DNA from: Aptenodytes patagonicus
Lineage: Eukaryota > Chordata > Aves > Sphenisciformes > Spheniscidae
Length of the DNA: 64,000 bases
Direction of reading: 5' to 3'
Assembly: GCF_965638725.1 (NCBI RefSeq)
Contig: NC_134949.1
Coordinates: 15,932,951 to 15,996,950 of the forward strand
This document shows, piece after piece, positions 47,201-61,800 of this stretch; position 1 is the first letter of the stretch, and the number at the start of each line of letters is the position of its first letter. Made by a program: the position numbers and the translations under genes. Under the pieces are notes generated by a model that was not told the origin of the DNA, searched no databases, and saw only the letters and a program-made list of their open reading frames with translations.

Positions 47201-49030
47201 AGATGCTGAGGGCTGTCCACTTTATTTGACAGGATATGCCCTGTCACTATTGTCTCCAAGAAATGCCACGCTTGGCAGACAGGCAGCTGCGCAGCATGAG
47301 CTGAATAGGGCTCAAGACGGCCAGAGATGCAATTCTAGACTATATCAAATGGCAAAGAATAACAAGAAGCACCAACGCAGGATCTTCTCCAAATCTTTTC
47401 TTACAGTACTAAACAGTATTTGGGGAGGATGCAGCTGGATCACTGTGCTCCATATGAAGGAGTGCTGTATTGCTAAATAGTCACAGTGGGTTACCACTGT
47501 TACAGAATTTTACACTCTCACCACTGGTAACAGTGGCCAATTTAGTCAGGTCTGTAATGACCTCCTGTCTTTCCTTTGGTCGCTATCGTTTCTCTCGACC
47601 TTTGCTATCCATGTAGTACCTAACATTGTAGGCCCGATTCAGTCTGCAGATCATTCTTTTCCAGAGAGTCTCGGAAGAGGTGACTAACGACTGCAAGGAC
47701 AGTACTGCTCACACGTCACCTCCCATCTCTGGGAAAGGCTGTGAGGAACACTACGTAGAAGACAAACTGGGGAATGGAAAGGGGCTCAAGACGTGCACTG
47801 TGAGACAGAGAACAAGTGGGAATGCAGCTGTGTCAACACACCCCACAGAACTGGGATCTTGCATCATCCTGATGTAAGGGATTAAGCTCCACAAAAACTG
47901 CACACAAAAGCTCCTCCTTGGAAATTCAGCGATCAGAAAGTAGACGACGTTATTAACAAAGCACAGTTTTAATAAAAACGTTTAAGGCTTACATCTCAAA
48001 ATGACTTATAAATAAACATAATCACAATACATGTATTCTATTTTTTTAAAAAAGTATTCGTTATAAGATAATATATATTTTCTGAGTTATAAAATCCCAT
48101 ATAAATAGCAAATTATTCTCAGTATGCAGATTACAAGAATACATAAAACCTGGGGTGTATATCTGAAAGGAATCCTGAGTACGCACTCAACAAATGGCAG
48201 AAAACAGAACAATGATACATAATATCAATTTTTGTTGATTTAATATCAACAAAATATCAGTATCATAATTTGTTGAATTAATCAATAATTGGACATAATA
48301 AATGCTGTTGTCCTAGTACGTAATTTCTCCAAAACTGTAAAAATGGAACTGAGAGAACTTTTTGGTTGCTCAACCTTGTTCAGCTCCATAGACTCAGGAA
48401 TGGCTCTGGGTATGCCACTCCCTGAGATTTCAGGAGCACCCTATAGATTCTTTCGGTATCAGAAAATGACATCTGTCTTCTGATGGACAGAAATAAGGCA
48501 CGCACTTACTTAGAGCAGGTCAGTGCAGGCTGTAAGAAGCAGCTTGGACTTATAGCCAGAGAGCAGCAAAAGGCATCTCTTGAATGAAGATGTGTGGCAA
48601 CAAGTTCTGGTAGTTACATGCAAGAGGTAGCCGATTCTTACACTCCTCAAGGTTCCCCTGCTTACCCCCAAAATAACAATATAAATTAAAACAAGAATAA
48701 GTGGAAACATCGCACGTTAGAAACATCAAAGTGAAAGTTCCCTTTTTTTTTTTTTAGATTGAGATAAGCAAACCAGCAAGTTGGACTAAGAACTAGCAGT
48801 CTGGCTGCAGCAGCATGCTGCTTTCTTTGGGGTACAAGTTGTAGCAGCATTTAGATCAGAGCTTTCTCCCTGTGTTTTCTCTTGGCTTTCCAAAGTGAGC
48901 TGTACAACAGATATACGTGAATGGTAATGTTCATAACAATGTGACTGCATCTCCTAGAACAAGGCAGACTGCAGTACTGCAAGAGGACACCAACTTGCAG
49001 AAGCCTGTCGGTGTATTTAAATTCTGAGCT
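38221..49030. other. Gene-free interval between the ERGIC2 and LRRK2 3' ends
   Basis: No exon chain, RNA gene or intact repeat was recognised. From about 39.3 to 44.9 kb the base composition is more GC-rich, and frames of 80-167 codons occur on both strands at the same place (for example 41,578-42,128), which marks low stop content, not genes. From 45 to 48.3 kb it is AT-rich with many AATAAA-like strings. Confidence 0.5.
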
Positions 49031-49032
49031 AT

Positions 49033-49038
49033 TTTATT
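49033..49038 (-). terminator. LRRK2: Candidate LRRK2 polyadenylation signal
   Basis: Minus-strand AATAAA, the first after the stop codon, giving a 3' UTR of about 660 bases. Other ends further left are possible. Confidence 0.5.
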
Positions 49039-49690
49039 ACTGTAGCACAACTTTTTTTTTCCTGATCATAACGAGAAAATGTCAATTATTCATGGAAGAA
49101 ATTAAGACTATTCTGCCTGTTGTTTTCAAGGAGTAATGTAGTCATATGTTCCTTTAAACACTGCTATTTAAAAAATACAATGTTTTCTTTCATGTACTCA
49201 GGGTCATGAGCTCTGACTTATTACTAGAACATGAATCATCAGAGCAAACTCATACACGCAAGCTGCAATAAACACACAGAGGCTTAAATTTTGCTTCTTT
49301 TTACAGCGTCAACTCAGTAGAGATAATGAAGTAAATAAGAGCCATTTATAGTCTCCTGGCTTATTCCCAATTTAACTGGGATCAAAAACCGGATGAACAA
49401 TGTTGTACTGAAGTTGAGCCATAGTTGCTGAGAGCAGAACTTCACAAGTAAACAACAGATGCGTGATAACACTTTAGATTAGAAATTCTCAACAGTTTTC
49501 TGTCCTTTCAAATATTAGAAATAACTTATCCTTCTTTTTTCTTGGTATCCTATGAATACCAACTGCCTCTCTCACGGCAATTTTCTTCCTGGTTTTTGGT
49601 TAAAAACCCCAGCAACAAGAAGTTGTAAATATTGCACAGTAAGTTAGGATGGAAGACTAGAAAAGAGAATGGCACTTGCAGGGTGACTTT

Positions 49691-49812
49691 TCAGTCCAAA
49701 GAAAAGCTCTTCATTTTTTCTGCTAATTCCTGTCTCATTTCTATATGTTTTTTCAGGTTTTGCACTTCATGGGGCAGGTTAATGTCCCACACTGAAACAC
49801 AGGATTGTAATT
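49691..49812 (-). CDS. LRRK2: LRRK2 last coding exon
   Basis: 122 bp of coding sequence ending in TGA at 49691-49693. Codes [20 protein letters not shown] and the C-terminal helix ending KMKSFSLD. Acceptor follows a long T tract (TTTTCCAG). Confidence 0.95.
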
Positions 49813-52800
49813 CTGGAAAAAAAAAAAAAAAAAATTGGAAACTGCAACAGAGAAGAATTATTGCATAATTAGAAGTGGTTTTGCTTATCTGCTTATTTTT
49901 TTAATTACTTGTAAATTGTCTCAATGAAGCATGATGCTTAGGACCTGGAAGATAAGTTATATGACCCTTTATGTGTGAGGTAATGCAGTTATGGGTTACA
50001 AGCTGTTTGTACTTGCACAGTGATTTGGATTCCAGTTCCTAAACTTAAAGTATACAATTTAAAAGCACTTGAAAAACCATTTCTGGTGCCTGTGGTCCAT
50101 AAAGTACTGACCTGAGCTATAGCTCATGCTAGTACTGAGGTGCCTGCATAAAATTTCATCTGTTTTCCCAAGCAGATAGACCCTAAATGCTCACAAGACT
50201 CAAAACCCATTCACTGTTACCTAAAAATGAAAACTGATTTCAGAAGGTAGTGTGTATACTGGGAAAAGGCCACTTCTTCAGTCTCCCTTCATGCAAACAA
50301 CTCTTTATTCATGGAGAATTCACATTGCTTTCAGTGGAATAAGGATAATTGAGAACACCTGCATGAGTAGAGGCTCACAAACTAAGGCCCCAAGGTTTCT
50401 GGGAGTCTCTGATTCCTCTCTGTATAATTAATGGCACTCTTAAATACAATAAAAAGGCTAAAAAGGCAATAGGTGTTCTTATGGTAATAATCAGGGAATA
50501 TCAGAATATAAAAACCACTGCTGTAAGTTTGATTCTTATTTTACGCTAGTCAGCTCATCTACACTTGCCACCCTTAACTTCATACTGTCATTGCCACATT
50601 TTTAGTAGTCACTGAAACTGGGATGAGATAAAGGTGAAGGGCATTGATCAGAGCGTCAACTGTAACTGTTCTTAGAAAAACCTAAAGATGGAGATTTGCT
50701 ATCTTCCTATTCTAGTACTTCATTATCCTAATTGTCAGGAAGCTTTTCCTGATATCTGACCTAAATCTCCCTTGCTGTAATAGAAACTGGTTAGTCCTTA
50801 TCCTACCCACAGGGAATATGCAGAAGTCTTTATTCCCTTCCTCTCTATTTACATATTTGAAGCCTATTATCGTGTCCTCTCTAAGCTTTATTTATATTAA
50901 CCAACTTAACTTCCTGCCACATTTCCTCACAGGTTGCATTTCTCTCCTCTGGACTATTCCTAATAGCCCAGATCATTCAGCAATGTCCCAAATGGATACG
51001 CTCCTCCAGCAGAGGCCATATCAGCACTCAGCAGAGTGTAAGAATTAGCTCATGTCTTAGAGACACCACTTTTCGATTGGTGTGAGAACAGTGTTTGCCT
51101 CTTCTGCAGCAACGTGACACGGTTGACTCATGTTCAGCCTGCAATCAATTATAACCCTTTTTCTGCAGCACTGCTGTTTAAGCTGGTCATTTCCTCATGT
51201 TGGTACAACGGATCATTCCTAATTAAGTAAAAGGTCTTGCATTTGTCCTTACTGAATTGTATCCTATTTCCTTCCAGACCATTTGTTCTATTTGTCAAGG
51301 TCAATTCTAATCCTGCCCTCCAGTGTGCTTGTGGCTTTGTCTTAGCTGAGAATTGTCTGCAAATCTGAAAAGCACATGCACTATTCCTTCATTCACATCA
51401 TTCATGAAAACATTGAGGATTCCTGGCCTAGCACAGACCCCTCTGGAAATCCATTTGATACATTCTCCAATTAGACAATGACATTTACTCTCCAAATACA
51501 GTCTTCCAGCAAATTATATTATATACTTCAAATAGTGGCTTCCTCTGATCCATTTTTGGAAGTTACTGTTAGTTTTTATGAAGCCCAGAAATGCAAAAGA
51601 CAACAAAAACTACTAATGATGTTTCAATAAAATTATATCAAACGATGATCATCAACTCTCCAATCTCAGAGGGCAGTCAAGCATAATAATGTCTACTCCA
51701 CTAATAATACAAATTAAGAAAACACGGTTCAGGTACCTTTGTGATATTTGTTGTCTTCGGTGTCACTTTTATAGCAGTATCCCAAAACCAGGACTGCATT
51801 CTTGAGACTCCCTTTTTCAAAGAAAGAAAATGTCAGATTTTAATTTTAATGGGAACTTTGTAATTTAAGTACAGAAGGAGTAGACAACCTCATGCCATTA
51901 AGAGGACAGAAAGCAGAGTTCAGTCAACCGGACCCTTTATTCAAAATCATTAACCATGAAAAACCCAGACATGAAAACAATATAGTTCACGTCTCCATTT
52001 AATGTAGGGGTTTATCAGGGTTCAAAGGCATACGCACTGGATCAGCTGGCCAGCCTGTTGAACAAGCCCAAAAACAAAGCACCCTATTATATGCCACAAG
52101 CAGAGGTAGCAGAGTCACAGGAAACAGATGTCACAGTGAAGGGATAGGCTGCAAATGAAGTCCCAGTGCACAGCAGAAACACAAAGTGCCAGTAATCAGT
52201 TTGGTTATGAAAAAACCAAAACAACCAAATATCATACAAACTGATTAAAAGTGTTCTCAACTACCGATGGCACGTAGGTAGGAAAAGAGAGTTAGCAGGG
52301 AAGAGAGTTAGAAATAGGGGATGGATCATAGGAAGGCGCCTACTGAATAATGCAAAAAAAGACTAAGAAGACAGGAGTGGTTGGATCACAGAGGGGTAAG
52401 TTGAATGTGCCAGTGTTTCAATATCAACTTCCCACTTATTCCCAACAAGACATGTTTATAAATTTCTTGCAAGATAGATAGAAGCTGTTAAGTGTTCTCC
52501 TGCCACAGCAGCTCCCTGTCCTACTGGCAGCGCAACGAGGGCGGTGAGCCCTTGGCTGTACGCTGGTAGAAGAATACAGGACCCAGCCTACATACCTGGG
52601 TCACGGATCAGGCCAGGGAGGGAACAGCCCTCTGCGTGCAGGCACCCCAGCTGCAGCACTGTGCCCCACACCTCTTCATACATGAAGTCTTACACACTCC
52701 CCCAGGGAGATGAGGAGGGAGTTTCTGGGGTATGAGTAGACTGGAGCACGGCTTACTGTGAAAGCCACAGTCTTAGAAGTTTTGTGTGACCACACTGCAG

Positions 52801-55800
52801 TGTCCCCCCTCCGATACGTTCCTTCTGAATCAGCAAACATTTCTAGTGGGTCCCCCAGGATCTCTGCAAGGTAGAGAGAGATTTTTCCTGCCCTGTGGAG
52901 ATCTGCAGTATATTCTCCTTTGATATTGATGTAAATCTGCTTATGGTAGATGAGGGCTGGTGGGAACCATACACATCTTCCATGCTCAGATTTTTCATCA
53001 CTATTTTTTTCTGCAACCAGTCCTATCCATATTCCATAAAAAAGTGATCAGAAATTAAGTATAATGTTTCTTATTCAGATGAAGGTCCTTTCTTACTATA
53101 CAGAAGTCTAAATTTTCACTTGCAAAATGAACTACAGATTTAGATATAAATCATTCTCTATGATAAGTCTCATGTCTGTTATAAGTCAATGTGTTAGGTG
53201 AGAGAACTAGAAAAAGACATTATATTTCCATATTCATAGATGAACTACAGATAAAATTGATGTTTCAAAGTCTGGCAATCTCTTTTCCCTGAAATATTTA
53301 AATCTGATTGACATTATATATTTTAATCTTAAATGAAACTATTTAATACAAAAATATTTCCCTCGATCTTCTCCCATTTCACACAAGCAATGTGTTACTA
53401 TTGAAGAATTGCTCAGCAGCCTCAGTGCCATTTTCACTGAATCTGTGAAAATCCCAGTAAAAACAAAGTCTTTGAATTCAGGAAAAAACCCAACCCTTAT
53501 AAATAATTGCTGGGAAAAACGATCAAAAGAAAAAAGTACACATCAAACTGCATGTATCAATCTTACTTGCCATTCTTGAGATTTGTGCAAACGCAGCTAA
53601 ACTCTTTCTCCTGAAGTATTAACTTTTCTATACATAAAATTTTGATTAAAAATGTTGAGGTGACTAGAAACAAAGAATATGAGACTCAAGGCTTTTTAAA
53701 TCACACTGTATTATTCTATACGATATACTTTCCCTATCAGTGGTGACAGTAATAAGTGAGGCAGAAATTTTGTTTTCATAGTAAGTTCTTTACAAAATGC
53801 TAAAAATAAAATGTCCCTTTGTAGTACTAATATTGTAGCTATCAGGACTAGAAGGACTGAAAATGCTGTGCTAGTGAATCTGGACACTATAGCTGGCACT
53901 CTTAACAGCTGAGGACTGAACAGACTCTACAAACTTGCTGTCTCAGACAAAGGCAAGTCAGAGGAAGATGGAGGTTTTTTGACTCATACAATGCTGTCAG
54001 CACTGTGAGATAACTGTAGTCTATGGATACTTCTGGTGCCAGAAAGGAAAAAACCAGCCCCCAAATTAAGTTCATGATGGTAATGAGGAAACATCCGCAG
54101 CCTGGAACTATGAAGTTTGCTAGCAGGATAACAGTGTGTTTCTGAGTCCACAACAACAGCTTCAGAGTCTTTTTTTGACAGCAAACACACTTTAAATCAC
54201 ACTGACAAGGGAACTCCAGAGGTTTTTTTCAAAACACAGTGGAAGGTGATGGGAACCCACATGTTGTGCCAGAGTACTTTTTGAAGTAATGTATATTTTA
54301 AACGTACCCACCACTGCAGTACAATGAACTCTTGAGTTGGTATGGCCTTTATTACTTTTGGGAGAGACGCAGGAAAGTGTACAGGTGAAGGAAGTTACAA
54401 CAGCCAAGAAATGCCCCATACTCAGCTACGCTCCTCTGGCTGTTTGTAATTACCACTGAAACCCCACAACTACTGTCTGCCTACAGCAGCCTGAAACAAC
54501 TGGCCCTGGTGACAGGAACAGCACATATGTACAAGTCTACACCCTGAGTCCAAGTGTGTAGCACTTTCCCAGCTTTGCTGTGATCTGCCTGTGACCCAAA
54601 CCTAAAAGAACCATTCTTGAATAAGGATGGGAGAAGAAAACTAGGCAATAAGCAATTAAGGAAAAATTATTAAATCCTAACAAGCTCCACAGAGAAGGCA
54701 GAAGCGTAAAACTTAATATGGAGAAAGAACACAGGCAGACACAGATCAAGACGAAGGTTATCGGACAGAAGATGGTGAGGCTGTGCTGAAGCATGGCATA
54801 AGGACGCAGTGAAGGTGGGGTGTGTTCATGTGCTGACCAGTGACAAGCCAGGGAAGAGCTGTTGTTTTATGTGGGCACAGGTATGACAGCCTGCTGGTAT
54901 TCAGCTAACACTGGAGTGTCTGACATTGACTGAAGATGACAGCAGTGGAATAGAATGAATGAACAAAACATGGAAAATGCGAATCTGTTCCTGGAATACC
55001 ATGCCAAAGAGGAGACAGAAATCCTAAACTTGGCACTGATTTCAAAGTACTCGTCATTTGATGGTTTTGCTTACCTAGCTGAGCTGTTACCATGACTCTA
55101 ACAGAATCACAAAAGTTGTCTATAACTCGTACAGGACGACGTGTTGATAAATCAAGCAGCAAGATATGTCCTCCTCCTGTCCCTATCCATAGTGCAGTAT
55201 TTTTCTGCAGGCAAATTGTCTTCACTCTTCCAGAATAAGGCAGTTTATGTTTTGATTCCTTATTTAGTTTTTCCACCTTGTCCCTATGAGTATGGAGAGA
55301 ATTTGTATTAAAATCTCGTGGCACGCTATTCCACAACTGCTAAAACGACTCTCTCAATACCAGCCTTTTAAACAATCATTCATCAAGACAAGCCGCAAAA
55401 GTCTCATGCTAATCAGTTGACTGACTTGAAACAAACCGGGATGAAAACTACTGGACTTCTGAGACCCAGCTAGTCTGCTTCAAAAGACCTTTAAATAGGA
55501 GGCAGGTATACTTCTCTGTTCTCTCCCAAGAGAATAATGTCACTGCAAAGTGGGAGGAGCACACCTAGAGCTGCTCCTAACCTCACCATGAAAATGAAAT
55601 GGACATGGCACATTAAGGGAGAGGAACAATTTAAATGCAAATTAAAATCGCCATCACTGTTAATAAAACTCTGATCTCCTACTGAATCTGTGCACTGGAG
55701 AGAGAATACATTCTTATTCAGGGGATGTAGGAAGTAACTGGATGCAAAAGCATTAGTACCCGAAGGACAGCAAAAGACTTTCTTCTTTCTTGAGCAGAGT

Positions 55801-58800
55801 TAAATGAATTTTCTTGAAATCATAGACAAATTATGAAATATAATAAGGGTCTTAAAAAATTGAGATTCTATATGGGATATTCTGAAGTTCTGGGCCAAAA
55901 GAGAGGAAAGGAATTCCACATTTGCCCAAAGAACTGGGCAAATCCCTTACCTCCAGCAGGCTAAGGTACTATGCTAGAGAAGGCAATCTGATATTCAGCT
56001 TTCTACGCATCAGGCTGTCAATCTGAAATAAAACACTTACTTAAGAAAATGTACACAGTCTATTAGTTCAGAAAGTTTTTCTGTCTTCTTGTCCCAGATT
56101 TCCACAAAATGGCTGTTTTTCTTTGCCAAGTAGATGGATTTGTCTATTGCTATTGAAATAATGTTTGCATCACTGTAAGCGTTATGACAGAACCTAGAAG
56201 AGAGAAGAACTCCAGTTAGACACACAGAAAATATCTAGTAGAAAAACTGGACTATTATGAGTGGGGTTAGCTTCCCTCTAACTTACAGAATCGTTCAGCC
56301 TTAAAACCAAACCAGGCTAGGATACAACTGAAAGGGTTTGCTACAATCTTCCTACAGTTTGACATATATTCTCACAGTAACGGAGTTATGCTGATGATAT
56401 CCCCGGAGGTGCAGTAACGCCCAAAACCTATTAATAAATCTTTCTCATCTATCTGCAAATCACATATGGTCACATCACAGCAGGGCAAACTCCACCTTTC
56501 TCCTGCCGCTCTTTCAATGTTTGGAGACACTCGATAGTTCTCACAGGGCCCACAAGACCATAAAGGGTCACTCAACACAAAGATGGCTAAGCCTAAAAAG
56601 CAGCAGTGAGATTTAGTTCACCTTGCTCTGCTCTTGTTTCACTTCAGCTGACAGCCTTTTTGACTATTTTCCTCTACATACGAATTTGTCTCTCATGCCA
56701 GATCTGTGCCTGCACGTATCAAAATATTATTGGCCCTGCAATTTAACAGCATTAGCTTATTTCGCTGACTCTTCAATTCATCTTGAAGAACAGCTCAATA
56801 TCACAGGTCCCTTATAGCAGACACTCAGTAACACTGCTACTTTCCCTAATGTTACTTGGTTTTGACAAGTTTATTTTCAAAACCGTATACAGTTTTGCCT
56901 CTACAAAGTTCAAATTATTCCTGTGACATATTTTGCATCTTACCATTGAACTGCATTTTACTGAAGTTTTAGTTTCTTGCTCTATATTAACACATTATTT
57001 TCCAAAGCAAATTAATTTCCCAGAGTAATGATCTCTACTAGCGTAAAATCAAAGACTGCTTTCCCTGCTCAGGAAAAATTCCCCTTAACTCCAAAAACTT
57101 CAGTCTCTAATTTCTAAATAATGAGAAGTCAGCAATCATACATTATTTAACTATACGGGGCAAAGATATGCACACATATCATACAGACAAACATGTAAGG
57201 ACAAATACTATGCTAAGTATGTGTGTATAATTCTAAATAAACTAAACAGGGCCTGGACAAATGCAATTGGGGGAGAAAAACTGATCAGTTGCATTTATAC
57301 ATTTTCTGAATAGATGACTTCATAAATCCTTTATATAGTAAAAATGCATATCCCTTGCTTAAAAGCAGCAATGAATACTTTAAACACTACTCACTGATCT
57401 TGTTTCAATGCACACTGTATTCCATCAGCATTATGGAAGGAAAAGAATGGAAACAAGAGAACTCAAAGCACGAGCTCTAGAACAAGACATTACATCAAAG
57501 TACTGCCAGAAGCCTTCAATGAAAACAACAGAAGAGCCAAGTAACACGATTTGTAAAAAAAACTTACAGTTGACTTCTCTTTGTTTCAATGAGCTTTTGA
57601 ACAGAGAAATCACTAGTTAAGGCAATGATCTTTGTTCCACAGCCTCCCCAGATTATATTTTTTTCAGATGAGTATGAGGATTCGTTTAAGCACATCAGTG
57701 GTGTGCTAACATTTCCTATAGTTAGTATCTTCAAAGGTGTAGCACCTTTACACTGCAAGAAAAAATATACTCTCCATTAGAAACAAGGAATACACAGACA
57801 CTTGTAAACTGTTAAAACAAGGCCACACAGCCTGCTGAATTAAATTTACACAGCCAGATTTTCTGCACCATTACGGTATCGTACCAGAATGTTAGAGACT
57901 GCAAAGCACTACAGTCTCATTACAGATGTCCCACAGAAAACAGCCTGTGTGAGCGGAAACGGGACAGAGCTGGGACTGACACTTTCTGTAACCCCTGGCG
58001 CAGTTCAAGAACTGGATAGAAAGTCACATCCATATCCTGGAGACATCCCACACTGGACCATATTCTGGTTCTGCAATGCATTGCAAATCCATAACTGCTC
58101 TAAATTGCATATGGTCAGGAGCTAACCCTCAGGAACCAGCTGATATAAGCAGCTCCCAGCATTTCTTTATCTTTATCTGGTCTGTGAGCAGAACTCTGAC
58201 CTACAGAAAATCTAAACGACGTTGTCTTTTTGAAGATATCTGTTCTACGAAAATTTAGTGTGAAGGAGGAGCTATAACAGCAATAAATAAAGGAGATTAA
58301 AACTATTAGAATATTCTTAATAACAACCATTAATGTCACTCTCTAGTCAGTTTGCCAGGCCTTTCAAAATTGTATAATGAGAAATAATTTCCCCCTCTTA
58401 ACTCTATTGGTTAAAACAGATATTGTAAAACATGTGCAGTTTCTCTAAGACTGCAGTAGAAAACTACTTTTAGTTTTAGAGAAGCAATTAAAAAATAAGC
58501 TGCATGAAATAAAGCTACTATTTGTAGTTGCTTTACATATTACTGATAGTATTTTGTAGAACAGACAGCAAAGAACAAGTCTACCTTTACTGCTCTGTCT
58601 TCAAAAACCGCCAGTCTGCCATCAGCTGTGCCTACCAAGAAGAAATTCTTCTGTTTGCTGAAATAAAATAAAATAATGAATTCTAGAAATGCCTTAATCA
58701 GGTAAGAAAAATTTAAATGAGTAGCCTCTGGTATTTCAAGAGTTTCACTGAACACTAAAAGCAAATTTCCTGTGGTCAGGAATGTCGTCTCCAGTTACAC

Positions 58801-61800
58801 AGGGTGCAAAATCAAGTGAAAGTACAGGCAAAATAAGCAGCTGTCTGAACAAAACTGCATGAGCGTACAGATGTCATTTTCTGAACATCTCTGTTTAGTC
58901 ATACTTTCAAAATGTAACTCAAAATATTTAAAATTCATTTATACCTTTGCTTTGAAAGAGAATTACAGTATAAACAAGTGATGGAATCCGACATTTTCTG
59001 CAGACGATGCCTTCTTGTTTCATCTTCTGTGTTAAGTGCCCACAGAGAACCAGACTGGGTTCCTGCTACAATCCAGTTTTCTTTCTCAATAGGAAGGGTC
59101 ACTAAGGCCAAACTTAAAATTTTACTATCTGCGATATCCTGAGTCAGAAAAAAAAGAAAAACAACCTGGTTATGATTTCAGTAAGGGTAAATGCTAGTGA
59201 ATTGCTGGTAATAAAAATAAAGTACAATCCTCTTGGACCCTGGACAGACCCATGGCCTAACCTCCTCATTAAGAAATCTAATTCCCTATTAGCAGAATAC
59301 ATCTCCAACTGTACCATCTATCTTCAATGTGCTGGGAGGGACCCCTCGAACAGTACACAGGAAAATCTCTAAGCTGAATGCTGAAAAAAATATTCTCTCT
59401 CTCTCTAGTCTAATGAAGGTCTCAAAGCCATCAGAGAATTAAGCAAATGGAACTACACTGCAATATATGTTCAGTTTAATTGCTAACAAAAAAGTACCGG
59501 TCTAATACTTCTTTTTCTCATTTTAGTTTTACAAAAATAAGCCATATAATTTATACCAAAGCTACCAATTCAATGGTCAACAGATGGCAGACGGAAATAT
59601 AACTTAAACAACTTAGATGATGAGTCACACTCAGTTCTGGCACACATGTGCATCACAGCACATCAAGCCTGAGTAAAACCTTTTCCCTTTTCTGATGGCA
59701 CAGGACTGAGATATACAAAAAGCAAATGAAAAGAGCTGGAGGGTATCACCCAAAGTGACACAAGGAGGTGGCATCCATGGGAAGAGAGGAACTGTTAAGA
59801 GACTAGCTGGATTGTTAGGGGAGGTAGAGATACGAAGGGTTGTATAGCTATTACTCTTTGTTCTAGCCTCCGTGCTAGAACTAGCTTCCATCTGAGGGGA
59901 AGAAAGAAACCCAGTAGTGGAAAGACATTATTATGAGAAAGTTCAGGCTGGATGGCAGGAAGAGAGGAAAAAGCAACTGCGTTTCTGCTTCATTTCATGG
60001 ATACAATGATAACTCACTTATGAGCAATCTTTGTTCTCTCAAAGCTTAGCTTTCCAGAAGTAATATCCTACTGTTAAAATGCAATTAATTCTTCTGAAAT
60101 ACATCTGGGTGCCAAAAAATTAGAATAAATGGCAATTTATTTTTCAATTTTCCCACCTACCTCACAAGTATGTCCATCTGTATTTAGGTTAACAAACGAA
60201 AGTTGTGCTTTTTCTGTGTTTCCATTGCCTATCCAGACTCCTGCCTTCTTGCAGCTTTGATTGGCAGCTACCATGCACTCTGCTGTGGATGTGCTGGGTA
60301 TTGAAACATACCTCATCAAACAGATAAGCTCTGCAGAATTCAGGATCTCATAAACCTACAAAGAAAGACACAGCATGCACATGATAATAACAATGGCTCG
60401 TGCAGTGATAAATAAATAACAAGCAATGGGTAACAATGTTTTATGGAATATGGACATAGTATCTCAGCACGTCTGCTCATTGGTATTACCACTATTAATG
60501 AGCAGTCGTTGTACACTGAGCACCTTTACGTTGACTCTTATTTTTCTGTTAGAACTTCAGGAAGTCAATGGGATTAAGGCATGTTTGAAAATTTCACCCA
60601 TTTCAAAGAGCAATGCAATGTGTGATAACAGACAGTAGGTTTCAGATCCACACTGCTGTTCTTCCTCTCACATGCATGAACAGTGTAGGCTAACCGCACT
60701 GTGTCGTGGTTTAATCTCAGTCGGCAACTAAGCACCACGCAGCCGCTCGCTCACTCCCCCCACCCGGTGGGATGGGGGAGAGAATTGGAAGAGCACAAGT
60801 TAGAAAAACTCATGGGTTGAGATAAAAACAGTTTAATAATTGAAATAAAATGATAATAATAATATGATAATAATAATAATACACAAAACAAGTGATGCAC
60901 AGTACAATTGCTCACCACCCGCCAACCGATGCCCAGCCAGTCCCCGAGCAGCGGCCCCCCCGGGCCAGCTTTCCCCAGTTTATGTACTGAGCATGACGGC
61001 ACATGGGATGGAATGTCCCTTTGGCCAGTTTGGCTGTGCCCCCCTCCCAGCTTCTTGTGCACCTCCAGCCTTCTCAGTCGGTAGAGCATGGGAAACTAAA
61101 AAGTCCTTGGCTAGTGTAAGCATTACCTAGCAACAACTAAAACATCAGTGCTTATCAACTTTGTTCTCATCCTAAATCCAAAACACTGTACCAGCTACTA
61201 GGAAGGAAATTAACTCTATCCCTGCTGAAACCAGGACACGCTGATACTATATAACAAAGTCCTTTTTGCGTAGCTCTAGTAAAGACCATGAAGTAATCAG
61301 AATCCTGTTTCGCTACAATCACTATACAGCAACACAGAGAAAACCAGCAGGCTAGAATAAATGGTTGGTAGATTTCAATGAACAGGTTCTCCTGGATGGC
61401 AAGAGCAGGCAATATTCCGTAGCTGTTTCAGTTCCAGAAAAGAAGAACAGAAAAACCCCTATGCCTCTTACTAACTTAAATGTCCCGTTCCTTTTTAGAA
61501 AGCACAACAACTTCATGGTATCTTCTATCATGATACAATACAAATAAATACACTAAGTAATACCTGTGAAGATGTTGGTCGCTCCTGAGGGTTTTCCTTC
61601 AAACACTTTTTAATTAAATTTTCAACTTCAGGCCAGGGGGCACATCCATATTCTTTGACAGGGTCTAAAATGTAAAATTAGATAACTTCTTAACCAGCCT
61701 TTACCATAGTTCAGAAATGAGAGTTCTGAATAACTTTCTTCTTGTTTTAAGAATACATCCAACTTCTTACAGAGCTGCTCTAAGAAATATCATACTCTTA

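Noticed and set aside
48000-48300. AT-rich stretch with many AATAAA-like strings as a transcript end or replication-type element
   Set aside because: Such strings are expected by chance at this AT content; nothing else supports it.
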